NCBI RefSeq assembly: GCF_036169555.1
Contig: NZ_CP108032.1
Location: 2,294,001 to 2,358,000 of the forward strand
DNA length: 64,000 nucleotides
Origin: Streptomyces sp. NBC_00306
GTDB taxonomy: Bacteria; Actinomycetota; Actinomycetes; Streptomycetales; Streptomycetaceae
Direction: 5' to 3'
This document shows positions 1 through 7,232 of this stretch, piece after piece. The notes beneath the pieces were generated by a model. The model did no database searches. It was not told the DNA's origin and worked only from the letters and a program-made list of their open reading frames with translations. Numbering within the stretch: the first letter of the stretch is position 1; every line of letters starts with the position of its first letter. A program made the position numbers and the translations under genes.

Positions 1-1
1 G

Positions 2-451
2 TACGAGGACTGGCGCACGGTCGTGGACGTGAATCTCACCGGCGCGTTCCTGTGCGCGCAGGCCGCGTTCCGGGTGATGAAGGACCAGTCCCCGCAGGGC
101 GGGCGGATCATCAACAATGGCTCGATCTCGGCGCACGTCCCGCGTCCGAACTCCGCCCCCTACACCGCGACCAAGCACGCGATGACCGGTCTGACGAAGT
201 CCCTGTCGCTGGACGGCCGTCCCCACGCGATCGCCTGCGGCCAGATCGACATCGGCAACGCGGCCACCGAGATGACGCAGCGCATGCGGTCGGGGATTCT
301 CCAGGCGAACGGCGAGGTGGTCGTGGAGCCGGTGATGGACGCGGCGGACGTGGCGCGGACGGTGCTCCACATGGCGGAGCTGCCGCTCGCCGCGAATGTG
401 CAGTTCGCGACGGTGATGGCGACGGCGATGCCGTACATCGGGCGGGGCTGA
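2..451 (+). CDS. SDR family oxidoreductase, C-terminal part (5' end outside window)
   Basis: The reading frame is open from the first bases and ends at a TGA at 449-451, giving 149 visible residues. The visible part carries the second half of a short-chain dehydrogenase: the NxTG segment 'VDVNLTGAF', the catalytic Ser in 'NNGSISAH', and the catalytic Tyr-Lys pair in 'YTATKHA'. The N-terminal Rossmann glycine motif is missing because the gene starts before the window. The substrate cannot be told. The gene is followed by a GC-rich tandem repeat and faces the convergent P450 gene. Confidence 0.85.
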   Translation, partial: YEDWRTVVDVNLTGAFLCAQAAFRVMKDQSPQGGRIINNGSISAHVPRPNSAPYTATKHAMTGLTKSLSLDGRPHAIACGQIDIGNAATEMTQRMRSGILQANGEVVVEPVMDAADVARTVLHMAELPLAANVQFATVMATAMPYIGRG

Positions 452-461
452 GGGAGCGGAC

Positions 462-610
462 GCTCGGGGGCGGGTGCGGGTGCGGGTGCTCCGGGGGTCG
501 GTGCGGGTGGTCCGGCTCCGGGTCGCGTACGGGTGCTCCGGGGCGGGTGCGGGTGGTCCGGGGCGGGTGCGGGTGGTCCGGCTCCGGGTCGCGTACGGGT
601 GCTCCGCCCG
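462..610. repeat. GC-rich minisatellite (40-bp perfect repeat plus 20-bp units)
   Basis: The 206-bp gap between the convergent SDR and P450 genes is filled by a degenerate tandem repeat built on 'GGGTGCGGGTGGTCCG'. A 40-bp unit is repeated perfectly at 501-540 and 567-606, and a 20-bp unit beginning GGGCGGGTGC occurs at 541-560 and 561-580. The open frames through it are simple R/G/V-rich translations and are not considered coding. Confidence 0.85.
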
Positions 611-657
611 AGCCCGGGCCGCTCGGAGGGCGGCCGGAGTCGCGGCCGCCCCGGGGC

Positions 658-1860
658 TCACCCTCCGAACCGCACCGGCAGGTATTTGATGCCGTTGATG
701 AAGTCCGACCGCATCCGCCGCGGCTCGCCCGTCAGCTCCACCTCGGTGTGCCGGCGCAGCAGCTCCCGCGTCAGGGCCTTGATCTGGGTCCTGGCCAGAC
801 CCGCGCCGAGACAGAAATGCGGCCCGCCGCCGCCGAAGGTCAGATGCTCGTTCGGGGTCCGGCGGATGTCGAAGGTGTCCGGCTCCTCGAAGACCGCCTC
901 GTCCCGGTTGGCGGAGGTGTAGTATAGCACCGCCTTCTGTCCGGCCTTGACCGGTACGCCCCGCACCTCGGTGTCGCGGGTCGCCGTACGCCGGAAGTTG
1001 TGGATCGAGCCGTTCCAGCGCAGCAGCTCCTCCGTCGCCGTCGCCCACAGCGCGTCGTCGTCGATCCCCGCGGCCAACTCGGCGCGTGCCGCCGGCTGTT
1101 CGACGAGCGTGAGCATCGTGCCCGCCAGCAGGTTGCGGGTGGTCTCGTTGCCGGCCACGACGAGCGTCACGAAGAACATGTCGATCTCGTGGGTGCTCAG
1201 CCGCTCCCCCTCGACCTCCGCGTGGACCAGCGCGCTCATGATGTCGTCGCGCGGTGATCCGCGGCGGACGGCCGCCAGATCGTCGCAGTAGGCGTAGATC
1301 TCCGCGGCCGCGTTCTGCCCGTCCTCGGGGGACGTACGGAAGTCCGGATCCTGGTGGCCGACCATCCGGTTGCTCCAGTCGAAGATGCGGTCCTCGTCCG
1401 CGGCCGGGACGCCGATCATCTCGCAGATGATCTGCAACGGGAGGCGGGCCGCGATCTCCTGGACGAACTCCGACTCGTACCCCTTCGCCGAGACCGTCGA
1501 TGCCAGCACCTGTGCCCGGCGCTGGATGTCGTCGGTGAGCTTGCGGACCATGCGCGGCGAGAACGCGGAGCTCACCAGGCGCCGGTAGCGGGTGTGCTTG
1601 GGCGGGTCCATCCCGACCAGGGTGAGGCCGAGACTCTCCAACGCCTCGGGGGTCTGGTCCCGGATGAAGAACGAGCCGAGCTCCACCGACCACAGCTCGG
1701 GGTCGCGGCTCGCGGCGACGATGTCCTCGTGCCGGGTGAGCGCGAAGAAGCCCTGGTTGCCCGGGACTTCGTGCCAGTGCACCGGATCCTCGCGCCGCAG
1801 CAGGGCGAACTGCCCGTGCGGAACCTCGCGCGCCCACGTGTCCTCGAGCAGATCGATCAT
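658..1860 (-). CDS. cytochrome P450 (CYP125/CYP124-like)
   Basis: This encodes a soluble bacterial P450 of about 400 residues. Visible motifs are the I-helix oxygen-binding segment 'VAGNETTR', the ExxR helix in 'EELLRW', and the heme-cysteine loop 'FGGGGPHFCLG'. The general pattern resembles the CYP125/CYP124 group that oxidises terminal methyl groups of sterols and branched lipids, but it is less close to CYP125 than the P450 at 46.5 kb. The start at 1860 (ATG) has GGGGAG seven bases upstream; an in-frame ATG at 1899 would add 13 residues. A 17-bp dyad shared with four other genes of the window lies just upstream (1917-1933), which suggests common regulation with the sterol-like catabolic genes. 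Confidence 0.85.
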   Translation of the reverse strand: MIDLLEDTWAREVPHGQFALLRREDPVHWHEVPGNQGFFALTRHEDIVAASRDPELWSVELGSFFIRDQTPEALESLGLTLVGMDPPKHTRYRRLVSSAFSPRMVRKLTDDIQRRAQVLASTVSAKGYESEFVQEIAARLPLQIICEMIGVPAADEDRIFDWSNRMVGHQDPDFRTSPEDGQNAAAEIYAYCDDLAAVRRGSPRDDIMSALVHAEVEGERLSTHEIDMFFVTLVVAGNETTRNLLAGTMLTLVEQPAARAELAAGIDDDALWATATEELLRWNGSIHNFRRTATRDTEVRGVPVKAGQKAVLYYTSANRDEAVFEEPDTFDIRRTPNEHLTFGGGGPHFCLGAGLARTQIKALTRELLRRHTEVELTGEPRRMRSDFINGIKYLPVRFGG

Positions 1861-1916
1861 GACCGGGCTCCCCGGGATGTCGTCGCAGTGGCGGTACATC
1901 CCGAGGAACCCACAGA

Positions 1917-1933
1917 TCTGACGGTCCGTCAAT
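1917..1933. promoter_or_regulatory. TCTGACG-n3-CGTCAGA type dyad, site 1
   Basis: The sequence TCTGACGGTCCGTCAAT has a perfect core palindrome TGACGGTCCGTCA at 1919-1931. It lies upstream of the P450 gene and physically overlaps the stop codon (1929-1931) of the upstream aldo/keto reductase gene. It matches the dyads at 27536, 30304, 37580 and 46404. Confidence 0.65.
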
Positions 1934-2963
1934 CCTGTCGTCGGTGCTGTGTGCGGGAGAGGAGCCTGTCGATCTCCTCCATCTGCTCCGGCCGCAGCGG
2001 GCCGTACGCCAGCGCGCCGGCGTTCTCCTCCGCCTGGGCGACGGTCCGGAACCCGGGGATCGGCACGGTCCGCGGGCTGCGCGCCCACAGCCAGCCGAGC
2101 GCCCCCTGGGCGAGGGTGCGGCCGCCGGAGGTGAGGATGTCGCGTACGGCGTCGACCCGCGCCAGCCACTCGGGCTCGGGAACCCCACCCGCGCCGAACC
2201 AGGGCAGCCAGGACGGCGGTGTCGCCCGGATGTCGCCCGCGGCGCCGCGGCTGCCGGAAGCGTGCTTCCCGGTGAACAGTCCCATGGCCAGCGGGCTGCG
2301 GTTGATGCTCGCCAGACCGTTTTCCTCGCAGAGCGCGAGCATCGCCGGCGCGTCCTCCAGCACGTTGCAGGCGTGCTGCACGGCCGCGCAGTGCGGGCCC
2401 TCGGCGAAGACGGCGGCACGTTCCGGGTCGTCGGTGCTCCAGGCGTACGCCCGGATCAGCCCCTCGGTGACCAACTCCTCACAGGCGTCCCGTAGTTCTG
2501 CCGCCACATCGAGCGGAGCGTCGGAGAGGTGCAGCTGGTAGAGGTCGACACGGTCGGTGCCGAGCCGGGTCAGCGAGCCGGTGAGCGCCCGGCGCACATA
2601 CCCGGGGTCGGCGTCGCTCCCGGTCAGGGTGCGCGTCGTCTCGTCGAACCGGTTGCCCCACTTGGTCGCGAGCACCACCTCGTCGCGCCGGCCGGCGACC
2701 GCCCGGCCGAGCACCCGTTCGCTGTGCCCCGCGCCGTAGGTGTCGGCCGTGTCGAAGAAGGTGACGCCCAGGTCCAGGGCGCGGCGTACGGCGGCGACGG
2801 ACTCGTCGTCGTCGACCGCTCCCCAGCCGAGCGGGTTGCCCGCGCCGTCCTGCCACTCACCACCGATGGCCCAGCACCCGAACCCGAGCGCGCTGACCTC
2901 GATCCCGCCGGCGCGTCCCAGTGTCCTCGTGCCGGCCGTCCGTACTGCATCCGTTGCATCCAT
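1929..2963 (-). CDS. aldo/keto reductase
   Basis: A 344-residue NAD(P)H-dependent aldo/keto reductase with a TIM-barrel fold. The catalytic tetrad is visible as Asp and Tyr in 'FFDTADTYG', Lys in 'LATKWGN' and His in 'LYQLHLS'. The C-terminal 'VPIPGFRTVAQAEENAGA' is the usual cofactor-binding end. The start at 2963 (ATG, MDATDAV) fits the family start 'TRTLGRAGGIEVSALGFG'; an in-frame start further upstream would add 13 unrelated residues. The gene lies upstream of, and in the same direction as, the P450, with its stop codon inside the P450 operator. Its substrate is not known. Confidence 0.85.
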   Translation of the reverse strand: MDATDAVRTAGTRTLGRAGGIEVSALGFGCWAIGGEWQDGAGNPLGWGAVDDDESVAAVRRALDLGVTFFDTADTYGAGHSERVLGRAVAGRRDEVVLATKWGNRFDETTRTLTGSDADPGYVRRALTGSLTRLGTDRVDLYQLHLSDAPLDVAAELRDACEELVTEGLIRAYAWSTDDPERAAVFAEGPHCAAVQHACNVLEDAPAMLALCEENGLASINRSPLAMGLFTGKHASGSRGAAGDIRATPPSWLPWFGAGGVPEPEWLARVDAVRDILTSGGRTLAQGALGWLWARSPRTVPIPGFRTVAQAEENAGALAYGPLRPEQMEEIDRLLSRTQHRRQD

Positions 2964-3012
2964 GGCGCAGGAGGCTACGAGTTGGAGTGCACACCAGGAC
3001 AAGGGCCGCGAC

Positions 3013-3351
3013 CGCCGGGCGAGCGGGAACGCCGATCACCGGGTGGACGACTGGTTCGCCGCCCTGCGACCCCGTGGCAGGCTGTGCGTCGTCGGCCTGC
3101 CGACCGAGCCCATCACCGTCAGCCCTCTCAGCGTCATCCCCGCCGAGAAGTCCCTCGTCTCGGCGGGGGTGGGGCCTCCGGCCGTCACCCGGCGGCTCCT
3201 CGGCTTCGCGGCACGGCACGGCTCGGCTCGGCACGGCATCCACCCCGAGGTGGAGGTCTTCCCGTCCGCACGCATCGACGAGGCCATCGATCACGTCCGC
3301 CAGGGCCGTGCCCGCTACCGGACCGTCGTCGACCTGCGGACGAGCGGCTGA
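3013..3351 (+). pseudogene. remnant of a zinc-type alcohol dehydrogenase (C-terminal third)
   Basis: Only the last ~110 residues of a medium-chain dehydrogenase are left. 'WFAALRPRGRLCVVGLP' and 'EVFPSARIDEAIDHVRQGRARYRTV' are the typical end of the Rossmann domain and of the C-terminal helix of these ~340-residue enzymes. The zinc-binding N-terminal domain and the nucleotide-binding loop are missing, and upstream the same frame runs into the antisense of the aldo/keto reductase gene. A small internal duplication ('ARHGSARHG') is also present. I read it as a decayed gene cut by a deletion or rearrangement next to the reductase. Confidence 0.75.
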
Positions 3352-3439
3352 CCGGCCCGACGTGCCCCGTACCCGACCGTCCCGACCCGCCCGGCACCCG
3401 CCCGGCCCGACCGGCCCGGTACCGCCGGCCGGTCCGCGC

Positions 3440-3763
3440 TCAGGCCTGGCCGGTCTCGAAGCGGGCGACCCTGCCGCCCTCGATGCTGAACTTCCACGAC
3501 GTCCGCATCTCGCCCCAGGTGTCGTTGCGGTAGCGGGCGACGAGGGAGAGACCGTCCGCCGACTGCGACTCGACCTCCATGTGGCCACGCGAGTCGAAGA
3601 CCTCACGCCCCGTCCACTCGTCGATGTCACGGTCGTTGCCGTCGTCGGACATCGTCGCGCCGGGCGCCAGGGTGGTCCGGAATCTGTCCCGGTCACCGGA
3701 GTTGAGGGCGCCGACGAAGGCACGGACGGCGGGTTCGGTGAGCTTGTCCACGGAGATGGTCAC
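3440..3763 (-). CDS. SnoaL/NTF2-like protein
   Basis: A 107-residue protein with the pattern of the NTF2-like/SnoaL fold: an N-terminal helix 'EPAVRAFVGALNSGDRDRFRTTL', then 'EWTGREVFD' and beta strands ending 'WKFSIEGGRVARFETG'. Members are small cone-shaped enzymes or binding proteins, and no specific function can be assigned. The GTG start at 3763 is chosen because GAAGGAG lies six bases upstream; longer in-frame starts would translate untypical Pro/Arg-rich sequence. Confidence 0.75.
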   Translation of the reverse strand: MTISVDKLTEPAVRAFVGALNSGDRDRFRTTLAPGATMSDDGNDRDIDEWTGREVFDSRGHMEVESQSADGLSLVARYRNDTWGEMRTSWKFSIEGGRVARFETGQA

Positions 3764-3929
3764 GGAGGTCTCCTTCGGGTGCGGGACGGGCCTGCGGCCC
3801 GTATCGGTACCGGTGTGCGCCGGGGGCGCGGTCCTCTTCATGCCTACACCTCCGCGTCCGCCCCCACCTGTCGGCCTGCTCCACCCGCGCGCCCCCTGCG
3901 GGGCCCCGCGGCGTGGGAGGCTAGCGCGC

Positions 3930-4268
3930 ATGGACCACACCCTGGACGCCACGCTCGACCCCATCTGGGACACGGTCGACCGCCTCAACACCTGGCTGGA
4001 CGAGAACCGGACCCTTCCCGCGCAACAGGAGGTGCTGCTGCGCATACTGAAGCTCTCGGAGGAGGTGGGCGAGGTCGCCCAGGCGGTGGTCGGCGCGACC
4101 GGTCAGAATCCCCGCAAGGGCCACACCCACACCTGGCGGGACGTCGAGTCCGAGCTGTGCGACGTGGTCCTCACGGCCATGGTCGCCTTGCGCACACTGA
4201 CCCCGGACGCACCCGAGGTGTTCGGCGCGCATCTGCGCAAGGTCGCGGCGCGCTCACTCTCTTCCTGA
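3930..4268 (+). CDS. MazG-like nucleotide pyrophosphohydrolase
   Basis: A 112-residue all-alpha NTP-PPase of the MazG type. The metal-binding signature is visible as 'KLSEEVGEVAQAV' (EExxE) and 'ESELCDVVLTAM' (ExxxD). Such proteins hydrolyse (d)NTPs to monophosphates and may cleanse the nucleotide pool. The start ATG at 3930 has GGGAGG eight bases upstream. It faces the convergent exonuclease-like gene; the two would overlap only because of the frameshift in that gene. Confidence 0.85.
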   Translation: MDHTLDATLDPIWDTVDRLNTWLDENRTLPAQQEVLLRILKLSEEVGEVAQAVVGATGQNPRKGHTHTWRDVESELCDVVLTAMVALRTLTPDAPEVFGAHLRKVAARSLSS

Positions 4269-4330
4269 CGGCGGCCGCCGTCAGGTCGCTGGCCGTCGCC
4301 ACGGACGGCGGGACCGACGCCGGTACCGGC

Positions 4331-5205
4331 TCAGCCGCCCGGCGGGGGCTCCCACGGCAGCGCCTCGACCGTGGCCAGCGGCCAGCGGTGGTCCTGCCTC
4401 CTGTCCGGTGGTACGCCTCCGCGTCACTCGCCTGGCGCTCCCGCCACAGCGTCTGCTCGTGGTGCAGCGCCGCACGCGACAACCGGGCCAGCGAGGGGTG
4501 ACAGGCGCCGAGGACCTCGGCCAGCACCAGCGCGGCCTGGGCGTCGCTGCCCGGGTCACCGGGGTTCTCGTGCGGGACGCCGTACCAGGCGGTGACCTTG
4601 CGCAGGGAGCGGCCGCCGCTGCGGTACCGGTCGACGTGGCGGTCGACGACCAGCGGGTCGCAGAGCGGGAACAGCCCCGCCGGGCAGCGCTCGGCGAGCG
4701 GTCGCAGCCCGTGGCGCAGCAGTTCGGACTCCACGAAGGTCAGGACGTACGGCGCGTGCCAGACCACGAGCAGTTCTTTGGTGGCCAGATGCGCGGCGAC
4801 CGCGTCGGCCGTCTCGTCCAGCACCCGCTCCGGCGGGAGACCGTCCGCACGGGCCCGGTCCAGGGTGATGCCGTGCGTGGTCCGCGGATCGAGGGCGAGT
4901 CCCGGCCCGGGGTCGATCAGCCAGTCCCGGCCCGGACCGTCCGAGACGCGCAGGGCGACGGCGAGGATGCGGTCGACGCCGGTGCGCGGGCCGGTCGACG
5001 CGATGTCCAGGGACATCAGGCGGCGGTGGTGCCAGCCGGGGTGCGTGCCCCGGGGCGGCGGACCGGGCTCGCGGGCGTGCTCGGGGTGGTAGATCTCCCA
5101 GCCGCCGTGGCTTTTCGGCAGGACGACACCGGTTTCCGCCGGAACGGTCGCGCCGCACACGGCGCACGGGCCCTCGTAGTGGTTCGTCCGCGCCGTCGTG
5201 TTCAC
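4331..5205 (-). pseudogene. exonuclease-like (DnaQ fold) gene with zinc knuckle, frameshifted near its 3' end
   Basis: The protein starts at a GTG (5205, GAAGGCGG upstream) with a 'CAVC' zinc knuckle, followed by a DEDD-exonuclease-like domain. The frame that runs through the domain changes into low-complexity Arg/Pro sequence near 4410 and would run on to 4171, into the neighbouring MazG gene. A different frame continues with 'HRWPLATVEALPWEPPPGG' and stops at TGA 4331-4333, which looks like the natural C-terminus. A net frameshift of one or two bases therefore lies around 4395-4420, where CAGGAGG/CAGGACC forms a short direct repeat. The catalytic motifs also look degenerate: 'SLDIASTGP' where DxE is expected and 'HAPYVL' where an Asp is expected. 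It may be a non-catalytic paralogue. Confidence 0.65.
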
Positions 5206-5248
5206 GGGGCCGCCTTCGCTCGTCGCAGCTCCCCCCGCGGAGGCGGCA

Positions 5249-5658
5249 GACGAGCCGAGCTGTACGCCGGGTTCTGTGCCCCGGGACCTCGCGGTCGTCG
5301 GGGCGACGGCCATCCATCTAGGGCCGGCGTTGCCGCCGGCCTCGTGCGGTCTACCCGCGGACTCGGGCGGGCAGCCCTCGAACGTCCGCGCAGGAGCACC
5401 TCGTATCGCTACAGGCGCTCCCTCTTGACCTTGCTCCAGGTGGGGTTTACCTAGCTGCCCAGGTCACCCTGGGCACTGGTGGTCTCTTACACCACCGTTT
5501 CACCCTTACCGAGGACCGAGGTCCCCGGCGGTCTGTTTTCTGTGGCACTGTCCCGCGGGTCACCCCGGGTGGCCGTTAGCCACCACCTTGCCCTGTGGAG
5601 CCCGGACGTTCCTCGGGAGGATCCGAGGATCCCCACGCGGCCGTCCGCCCGGCTCGTC
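5249..5658 (-). ncRNA. rnpB: RNase P RNA, bacterial class A
   Basis: This is the catalytic RNA of RNase P, which trims tRNA 5' leaders. On the minus strand it contains the conserved blocks near the 5' end (GAGGAACGTCCGGGCTCC, then CAGGGCAAGGTGG), the central GGTAAGGGTGAAACGGTG and GAGACCACCAG, and the 3' block ACAGAACCCGGCGTACAG. The terminal P1 helix is formed by GACGAGCCG at the 5' end (5650-5658) and CGGCTCGTC at the 3' end (5249-5257), extended by GGCA/TGCC outside, so the ends are approximate within a few bases. The length of about 410 nt fits actinobacteria. The exonuclease-like gene starts about 45 bases downstream. Confidence 0.96.
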
Positions 5659-5780
5659 TGCCGTGCCGACCATGCTACCCGGCACCGGCGGACGGGAACG
5701 CCGTGGAGCCGGCGGCCCGGACCGCGGGCCGCCCCGGGACCCGTCCCCGAAGCCGGCGGACAGGGCCGCGCGGGCGCGTC

Positions 5781-5809
5781 TTGACCCTGCCGCAACGTCA
5801 TGGTTTCTA
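5781..5809 (+). promoter_or_regulatory. MerR-type promoter/operator
   Basis: A dyad ACCCTGCCG-caa-CGTCATGGT at 5784-5804 overlaps a -35-like TTGACC (5781-5786). A -10-like TTCTAC follows nine bases before the ATG at 5818, so the MerR gene is probably leaderless or nearly so and autoregulated. Confidence 0.55.
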
Positions 5810-5817
5810 CTGGCCGC

Positions 5818-6600
5818 ATGAGGATCGGAGAGATCGCCGCACTCGCCGGCGTCACCCCCCGTACCGTCCGCCACTACCACCATCTCGGCCTGCTGCCCGA
5901 GCCCGAACGCCGGCCCAACGGCTACCGCGACTACGGGCTCCAGCACGCCGTGCTGCTCGCCCGTGTCCGCCGGCTCACCGAGCTCGGTCTCGGGCTGGCC
6001 GAGGTCCGCGACGTGCTCGCCGACGACGCCGGCCGCGAACTCGCCGAGGTGCTGGCGGAACTCGACGCCGATCTGGCGCAGCAGGAGAGCGCCATCGCCG
6101 AGCGGCGCGCCCGCCTCGCCGAGCTGATCCGGCAGGCGAAGGACGGCACCCTGCCCGCGGAGGGGCCGGTCTCCCCCGAACTGGCCCGGCTGCTCGGCTC
6201 GCTCACCGCGAGCGACTCCCCCGCCGCCGCCAAGGACCGGGCCCATCTGGCGCTGCTGGACTCGATGGTGGAGCCGAAGGACCGGGACCGCCTGTTCACC
6301 GCGCTGCAACCGCTCGCGGACGACCCCGAATTCTCCGCCCGGGTCCAGGAGTTGTACGAACGCCTCGACGAACTCGCCGACGCGGACGGTGACGACCCAC
6401 GCGTCCGGCCGCTCGGCGAGGAGCTCGCCGCCTGTATGCCGGACGAGTTGATCGCGCTGATGAACGAGAGCGGCGAGGGCTTCGAGGAGAGCAAGGGGTC
6501 GTTCGGCGAGGCGTTCCTCGCTGACTTCTCGCCCGCGCAGGCCGCCGTCGTACGGCAGATGCTGGCCACCCTTTCCGCCCGTGCCGAGGAGCTGCGATGA
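5818..6600 (+). CDS. MerR family transcriptional regulator
   Basis: A 260-residue regulator. Residues 1-70 are a MerR winged helix-turn-helix ('MRIGEIAALAGVTPRTVRHYHHLGLLPEP') followed by the long dimerisation helix to about residue 110. The C-terminal half is all-helical, rich in Asp and Glu, and contains no obvious cysteine metal site, so it probably senses an organic ligand or acts as a TipAS-like binding domain. A MerR-type operator lies directly upstream. Its last codon overlaps (ATGA) the start of a membrane protein gene, which is probably its co-transcribed target. Confidence 0.88.
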   Translation: MRIGEIAALAGVTPRTVRHYHHLGLLPEPERRPNGYRDYGLQHAVLLARVRRLTELGLGLAEVRDVLADDAGRELAEVLAELDADLAQQESAIAERRARLAELIRQAKDGTLPAEGPVSPELARLLGSLTASDSPAAAKDRAHLALLDSMVEPKDRDRLFTALQPLADDPEFSARVQELYERLDELADADGDDPRVRPLGEELAACMPDELIALMNESGEGFEESKGSFGEAFLADFSPAQAAVVRQMLATLSARAEELR

Positions 6601-7232
6601 GATCCGCCACCGTTCTCCGCCGTCTGGCCGTGCACGAGGTGCGCGCCCTGCACAGCCTGGCGCTCTGGGTGCTGCGCCGCCGGCACGGGGTGCGGACGGC
6701 CGCGTACACCGCCAAGTACACCGAGCCCCAGACCGCGATGCTCTACGGATTCCTCTTCGTGGCGATCGTCGAGACGGTGGCCCTGGCGGTGCTGATCCCC
6801 TGGCCGCTGGTGCATGCCATCACGCTGTTTATCGATGTCTACGGCGTGGTCCAGCTGACCGGTTTCCACGCGGCCTGTGTCACCCGGCCGCATGTGGTGG
6901 AGGCGGACGGATCGCTGCGCATCCGCTACGGGGCCCTGTTCGACCTGCGGATTCCCGCGGAGCAGATCGTCCGGGCCGGCGTCGACCGCCGCTGTCCGGA
7001 CGGCAGTCGGGGCACGGCGCGCGACGACGGCACACTGGAACTGGCCGTCGGCGGGCAGACGACCGTGACCGTGCAGCTGGCCGCGCCCGTCACCTTCGTC
7101 CGGCCGCTCGGCAGGGTCGGCACCGCGCACACCGTCCGGTTCAACGCCGACGATCCCAGGGCGCTGGTCGCCGCGCTCAGGCCTGCGCAGGAGCGAACTG
7201 CACCTTCGCCGAGCCCGGTTCCGCCTGGATGA
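6597..7232 (+). CDS. membrane protein co-transcribed with MerR
   Basis: A 211-residue protein of unknown function. Two hydrophobic stretches (about residues 48-70 and 72-93) suggest a membrane anchor with the remaining ~115 residues as a soluble beta-rich domain ('IRYGALFDLRIPAEQIVRAGVD', 'TVTVQLAAPVTFVRP'). The gene overlaps the stop of the MerR gene by four bases, so the two are translationally coupled. Its 3' end overlaps the convergent RNB gene by 56 bases. Confidence 0.8.
   Translation: MRSATVLRRLAVHEVRALHSLALWVLRRRHGVRTAAYTAKYTEPQTAMLYGFLFVAIVETVALAVLIPWPLVHAITLFIDVYGVVQLTGFHAACVTRPHVVEADGSLRIRYGALFDLRIPAEQIVRAGVDRRCPDGSRGTARDDGTLELAVGGQTTVTVQLAAPVTFVRPLGRVGTAHTVRFNADDPRALVAALRPAQERTAPSPSPVPPG

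Noticed and set aside
474..922. Small frames across the minisatellite at 0.5 kb
   Set aside because: They are repetitive R/G/V translations of tandem repeat DNA without start signals.
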